Shown here in pieces: positions 1 through 12,612 of a stretch of DNA of 64,000 nucleotides. The notes beneath the pieces are model-generated. The model saw only the letters and a list, made by a program, of their open reading frames with translations. It had not been told where the DNA came from and did no database searches. The translations under genes and the position numbers were made by a program. Numbering within the stretch: position 1 is the first letter of the stretch; the number at the start of each line of letters is the position of its first letter. This stretch comes from Cristatella mucedo. Lineage: Eukaryota > Bryozoa > Phylactolaemata > Cristatellidae. The stretch is from positions 6,590,001 through 6,654,000 of the forward strand of contig WPIO01000004.1 of NCBI GenBank assembly GCA_009760855.2, read 5' to 3'.

Positions 1-1010
1 CCGCTCGCTACGTCACACCCGCCCGCCGCGAATGTTCGCGCCGCGCCCGCGAACAAATACGTACGCGGTTCGTTCCCGGACCGCCATTAGCCCGAGCGGA
101 AAGCACAGGGTGCAGCTCTCACGCATCGCCATCATCTCCACGCCGCCGCCGCCGCCGGCGGGAATGAGCAGCAGCGCAGCCGCCGCCACCGCGTAACGAG
201 CCTCGTTATGGGCGAGCGGGATGCGCCGGCGCAGCGGCCGCGACGGGTCAGCCGCGCGGCGAGGCGATAGAACGCGACGACGCGTGCTGAAATGTCACGA
301 CCATCATTAGGGTTATCGATTGGGCGCGATGCTCTCTCCCTCCCTCTCTCTCTCTCTCCCGCACGCGCGCGCGCACGCACACGGAGAGTGAGTAGCGGCT
401 GCGAAGGCGGCGCTGCCTAGCCGCCGCCTACGCCGAAGCCGCCGCCGCCGCCGCCGCAGCCACCGCCTAGCCGCTTGCGACGATTCGGCACTCGCGAATA
501 ATAACGTCACTCGACGAAGAGGCTCCGGCGTGAGTGGCTGCGGGCCCAGCTGAAGCAGGCTCTCGGATGGAACGCTGGAGCGGGCCCTGCACTGCACCCC
601 AGCGGTCAGGTCGAGCCTCAGTGCCGCGCTATACTCGCTGCGCCCCCCCCCCCCACATTGCGAATGCGAGACTCGTACGAGAGCTGGTCAGTCGCAGCCG
701 CCAGACGGTGCAATCATACCAGCAGCAGGTGAGACAGCGACACCAGACGAGCGCCCTTCGCCGCCGTGTGGCGCTCGCGTCGCAGCGTGCCAAGCTCAGG
801 TCTCCGGTGCTCGCCTCGATCGGCCGATAAGCGCTGTTGTGGTTTCGGTCGCTTCGCTCCTCGCGATCCTTCGCGGGGCCAGTCTCGACGCAGATGCTCT
901 GCACACGTCCTTCACCGAGGTACGGCAGCCAATCGACATCAGCACACTGTGACATCTGCAACGGGAGACTCTTGCTGACGAACGTCTGCTATGTGTGGTC
1001 GGGGACACTT
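1..1010. other. GC-rich CpG island, no identified gene
   Basis: Very CpG-rich DNA with many GCC/GCG runs, CGCG words and a CRE-like TACGTCAC near position 9. Overlapping open frames exist on both strands (for example plus 534-830 and minus 313-597), as expected for GC-rich DNA with few stop codons. None shows a recognisable domain. A good donor-like CAG|GTGAGA lies at 728/729 on the plus strand, so the frame from about 534 to 728 could be a first exon of an unseen gene. Promoter or first-exon island is inference from composition only. Confidence 0.5.
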
Positions 1011-1021
1011 GCTCTCTTTTC

Positions 1022-1092
1022 CCCTTTCCTCTCTCTCTCTCTCTCCCCTCTCTTCTCTCTCCCTCTCACTAGCTCTATCTCTCTCATTTCTA

Positions 1093-1129
<37 letters not shown>

Positions 1130-1132
1130 ATA

Positions 1133-1209
<77 letters not shown>

Positions 1210-1277
1210 GCCTGTCTTCTCTCTCTCTTTCTGCCTGTCTTCTCTCTCTCTTTCTGCCTGTCTTCTCTCTCTCTCTC

Positions 1278-1330
<53 letters not shown>

Positions 1331-1336
1331 CTTCTT
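1022..1336. repeat. (CT)n microsatellite with an internal 23-24 bp repeat
   Basis: A nearly pure CT tract. From about 1204 to 1273 it carries about three tandem copies of a unit starting TTTCTGCCTGTCTT followed by CTs. The long Ser/Leu frames here (plus 837-1463, plus 991-1392, minus 1090-1395) are translation artefacts of the dinucleotide. Confidence 0.95.
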
Positions 1337-1339
1337 CTG

Positions 1340-2225
1340 TCGGTCTCTTTCGTCTTTCTCACTGTATCTCCAATATTCCTCTTGTGGTTTAGCATGTCTG
1401 CTTCATCACGGCGCTAGGATCAAATCGGCTAGACCGCGACAACGCACGTCCACTCCCGCTTAAACAAAAAATGCCACAATTCCTCCTTCCACGAATAAAA
1501 GCAGCCCCAAAACGCAGTTATCTCGGCTATCGGCCGTTCTGGCGAGCAGACGCTGACTCGAGCTCGCTGGGAACGTTTCGGCGCCGCCTAACGGCAGGCG
1601 AGTTGCATCTGCCGCATCGACTCTGCAACTCTGCCGCCCAGCAAATGCACCCACTGGGTCTCGTCACGCCTCTCCGACGGGTGTGGCTGCGGCGAACGAC
1701 GGGCCATGCCGTTTCGAAGAAACTGCACGAGCGCATAGATTTCGCGGTAAAGACAACTTCAGCTTTGGTTTTGCGGCGCGCTCAATTTGAGAGCGCCACG
1801 GTATTCTGTCCTCCCCTGGCACGTCCGTGGGCGCGGCATCGGCACCATGCTGTCGCGTCATCAGCCGGACTCGCACAGCTCCGCACGGTACGACGGTACC
1901 CGCTGACTGAGAAGGATTCTTTGCAAAAGGCCGCACGGGTCATGTGACCCTGTCAGCGCCACAGCCGACTGTTGGTGCCCGTACGCCGGCCGGCGGCACG
2001 GACGCTACCCTGCCCTCTCAATATATTTATTGTGCTTCGTAGCAGCCTACATAACAGCAGCTACTGTATAGCATCACCAGTATGTACCCCGCCACTGGCC
2101 ACTCGCCGCCGGCGTCCATTAGAGCCGTTCCGCCACTCGTGTGCGGGACTCAATTCGTTTGCTCGTCATGGTGAGCAGTGACGGCACACTGGGTAATGCG
2201 TTTGCTTTTAACGAACATATACATT
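1340..2225. other. Unassigned, moderately GC-rich
   Basis: No domain, splice-supported exon or transposon match could be recognised. A plus frame at 1471-1947 (158 codons) has no recognisable motif, and shadow frames of similar length exist on the minus strand. Confidence 0.4.
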
Positions 2226-2232
2226 ATATCAT

Positions 2233-2245
2233 TATATATATATAC

Positions 2246-2335
<90 letters not shown>
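2233..2335. repeat. (TA)n microsatellite
   Basis: About 100 bp of TA dinucleotides with a few ACATA interruptions at the left edge. The Ile/Tyr-rich frames across it are artefacts. Confidence 0.97.
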
Positions 2336-2339
<4 letters not shown>

Positions 2340-3820
2340 CTCCCCGGCAGCTATCGAAAGCCGATTAGGCTTAGAGTGCACTAAAACACGCCGCGTAACA
2401 CCCTCGTGGTCCTTGCAGCTTTGGCAAGTAATAGATGAAGATACGCTACAGTGAATTACCGTCGCTGCCCCAGTGCCCTAGGGCATAGGAGAGGGTACCC
2501 AGCTACCCCCACGACCACCACACCTGACCCCTGACCCCTCGGAGAAGGTCGAGCAACCTTGCGACCTCTCCAGCCAATGCCATACCTGCTGTCTGCAGCT
2601 GTCGCGATCGGGGTCCTATCTTTTCTTATCCGATCTTTGGCTACGCCCGCGTCACCCCCTCCCCCGTTTCGTCAAGTCGTTCGTCAATGCCTGGCCAAGG
2701 GCAAAGTGCCTGGAGAATGAATTGCCTATTGCGAGCCTATGGGTATCTGCGTAAAAACATATCTTGGATCTTCTATTATTAATCTGGACTTCACTTTATT
2801 CAGTTACGAAGGAGCCAAGCGGGGCTCTAGGTGCTGGCACCCACCGTGTGGCGCTATCTCGGAGCAGACTTAATGCGCAGCCAAAACTTGTGGAGTGGCT
2901 CTAGAGCAGACTCTCTCTCTCTCTTTTACCTGCCTGGGACTCAGCTCTGACGACTCGCCGGTCTTTTCAGGGCCACTGTTTGGCCTCTTGCCGCCGCTAT
3001 CGTTACCGCCCCCCAATACTCATGGAAACACTCAAACGAATGCCGATACGCGGTTGGACTACGACGTAATTAGCAAGCAAATCACGAATTGTTACGGCCA
3101 GCTGGTGTGTCCGCCAACGGAAGATAAACGAACATTTAAGTGTGACTGATAATTGTGCTCGACAGGTGTTTACTGAAAATGCACTTCATTGCGACGAGCC
3201 TAAAGAGCTGCTCGCTTACCAAACCTGAGGAAATTTCGTAGAGAACTTGTACCTCAAAGTAGCCAAATAAAGAATAGATAACTAAATTAAGCTCAGGGAC
3301 CTTAATAACCTGTGTGTAGGCACATATTCAACCGGATAAAATTGAAAGCAACGGTAGCCATTTTAGAAATATTCATCTATGCTAAATTCTCATCTTTTCA
3401 CATTTTCAAATTTAAACATTCAAAGTCAACTTCAACTAACTCTAATTCAAACTTTCAAATTTTCACCTATTCAAACATCTTCATGTTAATCCTACTAATT
3501 GTTTTAATAATGCACCTGTATTCGACTGTGGATTGTCGACCGGTGGTTGACGAGCGTAGTTTCTTCGTGCTCAGCATGCGGAGTAATATGGCAACGACGT
3601 ATTTTACTCGTACATCCCAGAGCACTCGTAGATTAAAATTCTCCGGAATAAATGAATATTTTCTAAATGCAGTGCGCACAAATAATTTTAGTTAATAAAT
3701 TATTACTATCAAAGCTTCCCAGGATCGCTATTCAAAGTCAATCTGAAACGCCAAATATGTCACTTGATAGGGTCAGAGTACGTTCGGGAGTGGGAAGATG
3801 TGAAATTATGGCCCAATAAA
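2340..3820. other. Unassigned intergenic or intronic DNA
   Basis: Mixed composition. Around 2800-2818 a short stretch resembles the LINE-beta segment GTACGAAGGAGCCAAG on the opposite strand, too short to call. A short direct-repeat-rich stretch of TTCAAAT/TTCAAA words lies at 3395-3480. I see no gene. Confidence 0.4.
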
Positions 3821-3821
3821 T

Positions 3822-3938
3822 AATCCATTTGTGCAGCGTCCTAAGAGAACTTGATATCTATCCAGGCGATTCACATGAGCCGAGAGGCTCGAGCTCTCCT
3901 ACTGACCTCGGTCGCCAAAGACTAGCGTCTTATCCCAT
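3822..3938 (-). mobile_element. SINE-A copy, 5'-truncated
   Basis: Read on the minus strand it shows the box-B-like region with GCTCGAG, the spacer CATGTGAATCGCC and the LINE-like tail with AGATATCAAGTTCTCT. The tRNA head upstream of the anticodon region is cut off. A TA/TG microsatellite begins just beyond its 5' end. Confidence 0.65.
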
Positions 3939-3965
3939 GCAAATCCGGAGCGATAACAAATTACC

Positions 3966-3966
3966 C

Positions 3967-4014
<48 letters not shown>

Positions 4015-4033
4015 GTATATATATGTATATATT

Positions 4034-4085
<52 letters not shown>

Positions 4086-4110
4086 CGTGTATGAGTGTGT
4101 GTGTGTGCGA
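3966..4110. repeat. Compound (TA)n/(TG)n microsatellite
   Basis: TA repeats pass through TATG units into TG repeats, ending in TGCG/TGTATG variants. It abuts the truncated 5' end of a LINE-alpha copy. Confidence 0.95.
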
Positions 4111-4114
4111 GTGC

Positions 4115-4487
4115 ATTTAGCTCGTATGCTCCCACAGCCTGGAACTCCCTCCCGACCTGCATCAGAACATCCCCTGACCTGACCACATTTAAAAGAAACT
4201 TAAAAACACACCTATTTAGGACAGCATTTAGTGGGTCCTTGTGATTCGTCCTCGATGTGCTTATGCGTGCTGACACTGTGCATGCTGCCACTAACCACAT
4301 TTGCATGCTGACCCAGTGCATGTAACCCCTAACCATGTTATTCATTTTGTTTGTTTTTCAAGCATGATTTTACTTACTATTCTATTGCGTATCACTTTGC
4401 AGCAAATGTAAAGCGTCTAGAAAGAGATTAAGTTCTCTGAGGGCGCTTTATCAAGTGCAATATTATTATTATTATTATTATTATTAA
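4115..4487 (+). mobile_element. LINE-alpha (CR1/L2-like) 3' end, 5'-truncated
   Basis: The first about 90 bp encode the last residues of the LINE second ORF, with the AWNSLP-type block that ends CR1/L2-like proteins, here slightly decayed (PQPGTPSRPASE). The shared 3' UTR follows (ACTGTGCATGCTGCCACTAA, AACCATGTTATTCATT, AGCAAATGTAAAGCG). The copy ends with the stem-loop and an (ATT)n tail at 4460-4487. It is a typical 5'-truncated, non-functional copy. Confidence 0.85.
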
Positions 4488-4952
4488 TGTAATGTAATGT
4501 ATCTCCTTCTGTAACTCCACAAAGTCATAGAGACCATGTGGGTGTTACGCAGGAGAGTTTTGTATAGCACACTCACAGCCTAAGCGGCTTTCGGTACGCA
4601 TTCGGTACCCAACAGACTTCGTCTCAAGCAACAAAGAGAAAGTGGGAAGCATAGCAGAGTGAGGAGAGCAGTTGAGGTAGTTAGTAGCATAGAAGTAGCA
4701 GTTCAGGACCGCTGAAAAAGATGTGCCATAGTCGGCAGTTGGAGAGTAGATGTCGTTGCGTAAGAATTGTGGAAGCGAGTTCCACAGTCTAGAACCTGCA
4801 GAGCTAAAGCTTCTGTCGCCAACTGTCTTTAAGTGGAGGAATGGAGCAGCCAATTTATTGTCCACACAGGACCTGAAGGTGCGAACAGGCTGAAACTGAT
4901 GCAGCAGTTCAGCTAGGTACGAAGGAGCCAAGCCGTGGCGGGCCTTGTGGGG
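4488..4952 (-). mobile_element. LINE-beta 3' end, 5'-truncated
   Basis: On the minus strand a frame at 4545-4931 encodes the C-terminal part of a second LINE: a start like APSYLAELLHQFQPVR, the VDNKLAAPFL block, then SAGSRLWNSLPQFLRN. The short 3' UTR ends at ATGACTTTGTGGAGTTACAG and GGAGATACATTACATTACAT. The same protein and tail recur at 16645-17103 and 23465-24995. The AWNSLP-type ending is shared with LINE-alpha, but the 3' tail is different. The protein is incomplete, with no reverse-transcriptase core in this copy. Confidence 0.85.
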
Positions 4953-4979
4953 GTGTGTGTGTGCACGGGTGTGTAAATA

Positions 4980-5042
4980 CGTACATATATATATATATAT
5001 ATGTATATATATATGTTTGTGTGTGTATATGTATTATATAAT
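4980..5042. repeat. Short (TA)n/(TG)n microsatellite
   Basis: Alternating TA and GTGTGTA tracts after a TGTGTGTGTG stretch at 4951-4974, next to the 5' truncation point of the LINE-beta copy. Confidence 0.9.
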
Positions 5043-7741
5043 TGCTAGGCAATACATTTGTAATGGGCCGCGAATTAATGGATGGCATGGTTAAATAAAT
5101 CGCGAGTTAACAGGGTCGTGCATTTCAGCGTCTGACAGCACGGCTGTCTCTTTGCATAGTATGCACACTCAGGGCAGTCTAAAGAATCACTTGGAAGACT
5201 ATCACCTCTGATTTATGTTTTCGCTTCCACTACATCTTGTTCAAAGGAAGAGAGAGCGTCGAAAAAATATGCTTCTGCAATTTATTTAATACTTTGAGCA
5301 ATGTCAAATTTATATCTTTCTCAGTCTAACAAGAGAATAATTTCGTATCACTCAAAAATGGCTGAGAGCAATTCGTCCTTGCGAACAGCGAAACGAATAA
5401 ATCAAAATGGCGTACACAAATACCACGCAACACTAAAATACGTGAGTTTCCTCATTGGTGCACTTCATTTTCCCAATATATTGTTCTCCATTAATTTTCC
5501 GACTAAATGTAGTCGGGCTATCGCCAAGGATTCGTCATGAAAGTGTGTTCATCATTATAGGATAATTATTACAGAGTCTATTTCTAGGTCGTTAGATAAA
5601 CAAGCTCGGATGCATTCATTTTGAAACCTTGCAACGAGGTCAGATCCTGCTTGGGCATTTGCGTCCACGCGACGTCTGCTCAAAGCACGAAGGAAGGTCA
5701 TAGCGGCCGCCGCCTGTTCTTAGCTGCCAGCCAAACTTGCCACATTTCTCACGCACAGCAGAGGTGCCTATGCGGCGAGATTCTTTTTTTATGACTTTAG
5801 ATAAATGCAAAGACCTCGATCTCCCGCTCCAGCTTGTAACGAGCGCCATTGCCACTCGGAGCTTCCACTGCCGGCTTAAAAGGAACGAGCGGTGCTCCTT
5901 CAGCGACTGTGCAAAGCAATCAACTTGCCGCTCACGTACTCGGAGCCACTCGCAGTGAACCTAATGAAAACCGTTCGCGTTAGCTTGAGGATTTTGTGTC
6001 AACCGCCGCCGGGTAGAAAGCCATGCCCTGCACGTCGGGTGCTGTGAAGGGCTCAGTGGATGCACGCTCCGTCGCGGGAAGCGATTCGGGCGATTTTGAG
6101 ATGTGCAACTGCGACAAAATCCGATGGCGGACGGCACGTCGCGTGCACTGAGCTAATTGGCATTTCGGCTCTCGGATCGCAGCTGCTACGTCATCCTTGT
6201 GCGTAGAGCCAGCGAACGATCTGCTAAGGGCACTGCGACCGTCGCTGTAGCGAGTTCAACGCAGTGCCCAGCGTCTGCAAACCGTACACCCCGAACTGCG
6301 AACCGTGCAAACCTTAAACTCTGAATCCTGATTCTCAAACCTTCAATCACAAACTGTACATTCTTTTCCAAAAAGACATCTCAAAGCGGGTTATTTTTTT
6401 CACGTGAATAATTGAGCATACTGGCAGCAGGGATTGTCTGCCCCAAGCATGGTAGCTATCGTAGAAAGCATTGCTCCCTCCCCAGTCTTACGAGCTTCCA
6501 CCGGCATTTTATATAATGGCGCTGCTCATCAGCTGCGTCGTGAAAGCAATTACCCCCACCCCCCCCCCCGTTCAAACGTCACCTCCGAAAAGGTCGCCGC
6601 TTTTTACGCAGGCAGGGTTCAATTAATCATTGCTTGTAACCCGGATGGCATAGACGACAATAGCGGTAGTTTAGGTGGAGACTGCATTAGCATGCAGATA
6701 TCGGTGAGAAGACGGTGAGCCAGCCGCTGGTCTTGTGTCTAATGCAGCGGAAGCGAAAAGAGGCGTCTAACAGTCTGACAGCGAGCGGGGCGAAGAGGTC
6801 GCAGGGCAAAAGTTTGCATTGCAGAGGCTACAGCCGAAGTGGGCGGAATCGGCCGCAAAACGACAAAGCGTGGCGTTCGCGAGCGTATCTTGTCATAAGA
6901 ACTCATCAGCAGTGAGAGTGTGTGAGCATTTTTAACATCATCAGCAGCGGCATTTCACCGACAGAATTAAAATCAGCCTTAATTTAATCAACTAGAGAAA
7001 TCAGTTCGTGTAGCAGTCGCTTATCCTGGCAGTGTAGCTCAGCTTGGCATATGACTCATGCAAGTCTGGTGAATGATACGTAGGTTGGCTCCGGCGTCAT
7101 TCAAATTTGCATCACCTCGGCCTCGTTAAATAATTGACAGAAAGGTGACTGAATTCCTTGGAATCAAAGTGCAATCAGGTGGCGATATGCAAGACTAGGC
7201 TTGGCAGTGACTTTTCCAAGTCGTATGAGCTACAGAATATCGGTGTCTGCGTAGATAGAAGACGAAATACGGTTCGCGTGGAAATTAAGTTATTACGGTA
7301 CGCGTTCAGCAGATCTGTCTGCGATTTCGAATGTCATTGCTGACCAGCTAAGCCATCATGGAGTGGGCTGTTCACAATAATGTGGTCATACGTGAAGTCC
7401 AGGTTACTAAACGATGGACACACCCATGCTCCGCCAGTTCAAGTCGTAGAATCTTGCTTCCGGAGAGGGTTACGTTTCAGCGTTTCCCACGAGGATTTAT
7501 TAAGCTTTTGACATAGTTTGGGAAAATGTACTGTATTCTGGGAAATTCAGAGAGAGCGAGAGAGAGAGAGAGAGAGAGGAGACTCGAGTATGGGTCATGG
7601 TTGAATACACAGTTGGCATGCTCTTCTTATTGGCCTGATGCTGCAAATTCGCAAGCGCGATTGTTGCACGTGTGCACGTGATCATCCGAGTTTCGACGAA
7701 ACAGTAGTTGGATAAGCTCCGATCGTAAGAACCCTGACGCT
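5043..7741. other. Unassigned DNA, no gene recognised
   Basis: Contains small frames without recognisable motifs, a C-tract at 6549-6568 and a short (GA)n at 7553-7580. A weak tRNA-like stretch at about 7033-7095 (GTAGCTCAGCTTGGCAT, then AGGTTGGCTCC) may be a decayed tRNA-derived repeat, but it lacks a proper T-loop. Confidence 0.4.
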
Positions 7742-8440
7742 TACAATATTAATAGTAATAATAATAATGCACTTGAAGGAGAACCCTCGGAGAACATAAT
7801 CTCTTTCTGCGCGCTTTACATTTGCTGCAAAGGAAACATGATCAAATGGTGAATGGTACAATGCTCGATAAACAACATGAATGACACTGTTAAGGCTGAC
7901 ATGCACAGGGTCAGCATGCAAGTTTGGTTAGTGTCAGCATGGAGCCGTGTTAGCATTCATAAGGACATAAAGGACTAATCATGGGGACCCACTTAATGCT
8001 GTCAGAAATAAGTGTGTTTTAAATTTCTTTTTAAATGTGGTCAAGTCTGGCGATGTTGCGACGCAAGTCGGGAGTGAGTTCCAGGCTTTGGGAGCTTACG
8101 AACTAAATGCACGGTCTCCAATGGATTTGAGGTTTGTACGAGGTATTGGTAAACCGTTGGATTCCGAAAAGCTGGTGGTACGATGCTTGGCCTGGTGGGG
8201 AGTAGATCTGAGAGATAGGCTGGAGCCCAAGAATGAAGTGACCTAAAAGAGAGCAACAAAACCTTAAAGTCGATTTGTTGCTTGACTTGTAGCCAGTGCA
8301 GGTCGCCAAGAAGTGGTGCGATGGGGCAACTGCGACGCCCATGACAGACAAGCCTAGCTGCAGAGCTTTGCAACAGCTGTAAGCGCCCGATTGCACATGC
8401 CGGTAGGCCAGCAAGCAGTGAATTACAGAACTCAAGAGGC
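7742..8440 (-). mobile_element. LINE-alpha 3' half, 5'-truncated
   Basis: On the minus strand, frames at 8041-8373 and 8103-8501 encode the region after the reverse transcriptase: AARLVC, the LHWLQVKQQIDFKVL block, then RSLHSWAPAYLSDLLP. The family 3' UTR and an (ATT)n tail follow at 7742-7770. Two frames are needed to read the protein and the terminal block reads LPKPGTHS, so the copy is dead. It is among the longer LINE-alpha copies in the window, with those at 18786-20340 and 59030-59957. Confidence 0.88.
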
Positions 8441-9837
8441 TTGGCTTCGCCGGAGACTTGCCGAACAGAGCCAAGCAGAGTTTGAAACGAACGTCTCGCA
8501 AATCATTCTAAGTGATCTGGACTTGACTTTATTTAATTGAGCACAGGCTTCGCCAACCGCGAGTATTGCGATGCGATATTTGCGTCGTCGGATAGAATGA
8601 GGGCCCCTTGTTACATACATTCTGCACCACCCCCCTCAGGCATCGCTGGGGCGATGGAAAGCTGACTCGTGCCCTGCATGCTAGTTGAACCCTTGTCCGC
8701 TGCAACTGTTGGAGTCAGGAGCCACGGCAGCTTCCAACGAGAACTTCCACGGTCACGTGAGTATCTCGAGCAGAGCCTCGGGCTACTAGCGGCTACACAG
8801 TACTGGGGACTACTAGGGCTGCTGCAATCGGTGGGGGGGCGGGGGCGGTGGTGAGGCTGTCTGCAGAACTCGAATTGGCTGTCGGTGGCTACGGTACTGT
8901 AGTAACGGTAACGGCACATAGTGCATCGCTCGAGATCATAAATACACCATTAAACGTTAGCTTAAAAGTGCACGCACGAAGTTTAAGGAGTGAAAAACAT
9001 CTTCCCATTACGCACTATGTTAACGTTAAATATCATTGTTAAATATTTTATATTAAATTCATTACTATATTACGCTGGCATAATGCAATTATATAATGAG
9101 TAAAGAACGTTTATCATCACTCTTGGAGAACTAAATGTCAGTCTGGTGAATTCGCATACTTTGGAAGGAACCCGTGTCCATCGGCTAGTGATGCCCTACA
9201 CACCGCAGGCACTCACAGCGACACGAAAGAAAATTCTCCACGGATGGGGAAAATATATTATACAAGCCTCTGGTAGGCGAGATAACGCTATAGCACCGCA
9301 TCCGAAAATAATGTTAGGTTACGAGTTCACCTGAAATGGAAGACGCCGCTTCAGAAAATGGTGATCGTCGGCCAGCATAGGCCACGTGCATCGTGTGCAA
9401 GCGATCTGGAGCTTTTGGGATTGAGGTTAAATCAAAACAAGTGCTTTCTAAATCAATATTAAAAAAGCCATCCAAGTCATCAGTAGACAGACCCTCGGCA
9501 TTGCTCCAAGGACTTTCTGTCGAATAAAGTTTCGAGCAAGTCTGGACTCTTCGAAGAATGTCCTAAATAGCAAGTTTACAGGCCTAATCCGAAGTCCAAA
9601 CATAATTTGAACTCATGGGATCAATAACTCGCGTGCAACATGAAATATCCAGACTGTCAAATATCAGTCCGACCTTCATAGTTCCTATGAAAGTGAGCTA
9701 GTCCATGACTCCGCTCAGCACACTCGGGTGCTGAGCTTTGGACTAACGTCAAGCTATTACCATTTCGACTTTCTAACGCTGGCAAAATGTATAGCTCGAT
9801 TTGTTTTCAAGTCTAGAATAAGGTGAATAGTGAGTGC

Positions 9838-9838
<1 letters not shown>
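8441..9838. other. Unassigned DNA
   Basis: Nothing recognisable apart from a G-rich run at 8831-8850. Small frames on both strands lack domains or splice context. Confidence 0.4.

Positions 9839-9891
<53 letters not shown>
9839..9891. repeat. (GA)n microsatellite
   Basis: A GA dinucleotide array of about 50 bp. The Ser/Leu and Arg/Glu frames across it are artefacts. Confidence 0.95.
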
Positions 9892-9894
<3 letters not shown>

Positions 9895-12315
9895 GGACGT
9901 GGCGGAGGTAAATTCGCGGCAAGTTTTTTCTGCCAGTCCGCTGAGAGCGATTCCATTTCCCGGCGCCTTTCGGCTAGTGGTCCCGCCCCCTCCAAGACTA
10001 AGTCAGCTGCTGGTCATTTAGGCAGCCGTGGTCACTTTGACTGCAGAGCTCGTTGTCACTAGCTCTTCAACGCACCCACCTGGCGAATTAAAATGGGGTC
10101 GTGAACCCACTATATGCTTTCTACTCAGATTATGGGCATCGATCTGTGAGGTTCAACAGGATTGATAGGCTGTGCAAGCATTGCGGGCTCGAATGTGAGC
10201 TGACCTCAATGCGCTCTACTTCTCCAAAAGGATCTCCCCCCCCCCCCCCGTAGCATCCCGGGCGGCTCACTGGGTCTCGCAGCGGCGCCTGATGGGTCCA
10301 AATACGCGCACTTTGGCTCAACTGTAAAAAGCCGGCAGAATGCCATCGAAGCGTGCGAGCGAATAGCCGGGAAAGCGGGCACGCGTAACTGGCATCTGAC
10401 GTTGGCTGCTGATGTAAGTTGACGCGCGTTCTTGTCTCGTGCTGCACTGCTGCATGTAAATACCGCTTGCTCGCGCGCAAGTTGCTCGGAGCTTCTGAGC
10501 GGCCGCAATCACGTCCGTGGCGGCTGCTCGATCCTCCGCTCCCCGCTGGCGGACACGATTTCAGCACGCAGTGCCGCTAAGAAAGTTGAAATTTTAGGCG
10601 ATCAGCTTGACCGACTTGTCTGGCGGATATGGGATCTCGGTCAATCAACTATGCAACAGGAAAAGCCCGCTACATCTGTATATATTGCTGACATGTTACT
10701 TAGCAAGCGATGCTTGTCGGGATAAAAGCGATGGTAACTACAAGCTATCTAATGAATATTGATGCCCAAAATTATACCTAAGGTCTTAGGCATAGCGCTT
10801 CGCTCGCAGCGAGCGTTGAATCGCATTTGCTGTCAAGTCGGCACTAAAAATTGTAAGCCGAAGTAATTCGCTGGGAAAGGCATATCGGTACAGAATAATC
10901 AGGTGCCTCGAAGCTGACAAAGTGTAGGACGACAATGACCTGGTAATTTCTTATTCTTACCTTTAACGTAATGTCCTACGAATAAGGCAGAGCAAGTGGG
11001 TGTACAGTATAAGACGAAGTGGGCGCTCTCGCCTCAGCAGATTTTTTCAGCCAGGCTTCATCCACCCATCCGGGTCCACTCGTGTAGAGCTTACCGGAAA
11101 CTAGTCTCACTGCATCTTCTGCTTCCGCACACTTGTGGCACAGCTCGCAGAGGCGACGGAGCATAGCTGAGAAGTTGCTCCTCAAAAACCCAAGGATTCG
11201 CGCTCGCAGAAATCGAGCGCGATCAGCCAACATTTCGCGAGCTCGAGCAATCCGCTCCGGGCAAAATCTTCCATTTCCCAAATCCAGAGCTCGGCAGATC
11301 AGCTATCCATGATTACATGGCGGCGGCATTCAGCGACCAGGTCAGACGTCGACCAGTCCGGGCCAGCAAGTCGACCGGTGTAGTGGATACCAATTGAATT
11401 AGCAGATCCAGCCGATCGCCGTATTCCTTACTGCTTTGAACCGTGCATTCGGGCGACAGAACCAATTACCAGCTGCCAGAGCGTTATCAACGATCTGGCA
11501 AAACCATTCCTCTGGCCGTACGCGAAGCCTGTGGGTGACGACCCCGGTAAGAAACCATCCGGCAGCGGCGGTCACTTCCAGCGATTGTAAACTTTGTAGA
11601 CCACTCGCGATACGGCTAGGCCACTCAATCCCAGTCGATAAATATGTCAACTGTCTAAAAGTACCTAGATCCGTTGCAAAACTACTAAACAGCATTAATA
11701 TAAATAATAAAATTTGGTAGCATAATATTATATATTATAATAGTAGTTATTTTAAATAATTGGCATAAATAATGTTACAACTTGTATCACTATTGGTTCT
11801 ACCAAACTTACCAAAACTCACTAATGCAACGGTCCACTTTACAACCCCGCGTCTAACCATGGCTCTGTCTTGTATGTTAGGAAAACGTTGATAAATCTGA
11901 CTGCAATTCGTTGACTATGCATGGTAGGTTTCAATTCTTACATGACGAGATAAGTAACTAAGACATTGCCGCCTATCCTGTTTAGGCGACGGCTTCACAG
12001 GAGAACATCATCGCTTTACTTGTGACACTGTGCACTCAATAGAAGTTACTACACAGAGAGCCGATTGACGACAATGTAACCGGCTCCTGCGAATTAGAGA
12101 ATGTGGGTAATTTCAAGCTCGCGTGGTGTGTTATCCACATTTGAGCAGGTTCGCCGACATCAGCAAGTGCTTGCATAATTATTTCAAATTGACCTTTGTT
12201 AGAAGTTAGCTAATGCTCTATGCATCTGTTATAATGATAATAGCCAAAGGCATCGCAACCGTGCTTGATTCCTAAATCCACGGGTTCCTACACGGTCGGT
12301 GGCTAAACGGCTTCG
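9892..12315. other. Unassigned DNA with a few open frames
   Basis: Contains a C-tract at 10236-10248 and several uninterrupted frames. The least repetitive is minus 10976-11281 (101 codons, two Cys pairs, a WVDEAWLKKS stretch). Minus 11399-11695 is another. Neither matches a family I recognise, and neither has convincing splice sites or a start context. From 11690 to 11790 the DNA becomes AT-rich. Confidence 0.35.
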
Positions 12316-12536
12316 TAAAAATCCTACGCCAGGACTCACTACCGAAGCACGTCACAGCGTCCCCTGACGTGACGACTCTTAAAAAGAAGATTAAAAACAC
12401 CCGTTAATAACACCGTGTAGTGTGTCTTTGTGATATGTCCTTCGTGTGCATATGCCTGCTTACTCGGTGTCTGCTGATTGCGGATGTTACCACAAATCAT
12501 CTGGTAATGATTTCTGTAAAGCATTTTTAGAGTGAC

Positions 12537-12612
<76 letters not shown>

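Noticed and set aside
837-1463. 208-codon Ser/Leu ORF
   Set aside because: Driven by the (CT)n array at 1022-1336.
7033-7095. tRNA-like sequence with GTAGCTCAGCTTGGCAT
   Set aside because: No proper T-loop (GGTTGGCTCC instead of GGTTCGANTCC), no acceptor stem pairing seen. At best a decayed tRNA-derived repeat.
10976-11281. 101-codon minus ORF with two Cys pairs
   Set aside because: Non-repetitive but matches no family I know, and no start, splice or conservation evidence is available.
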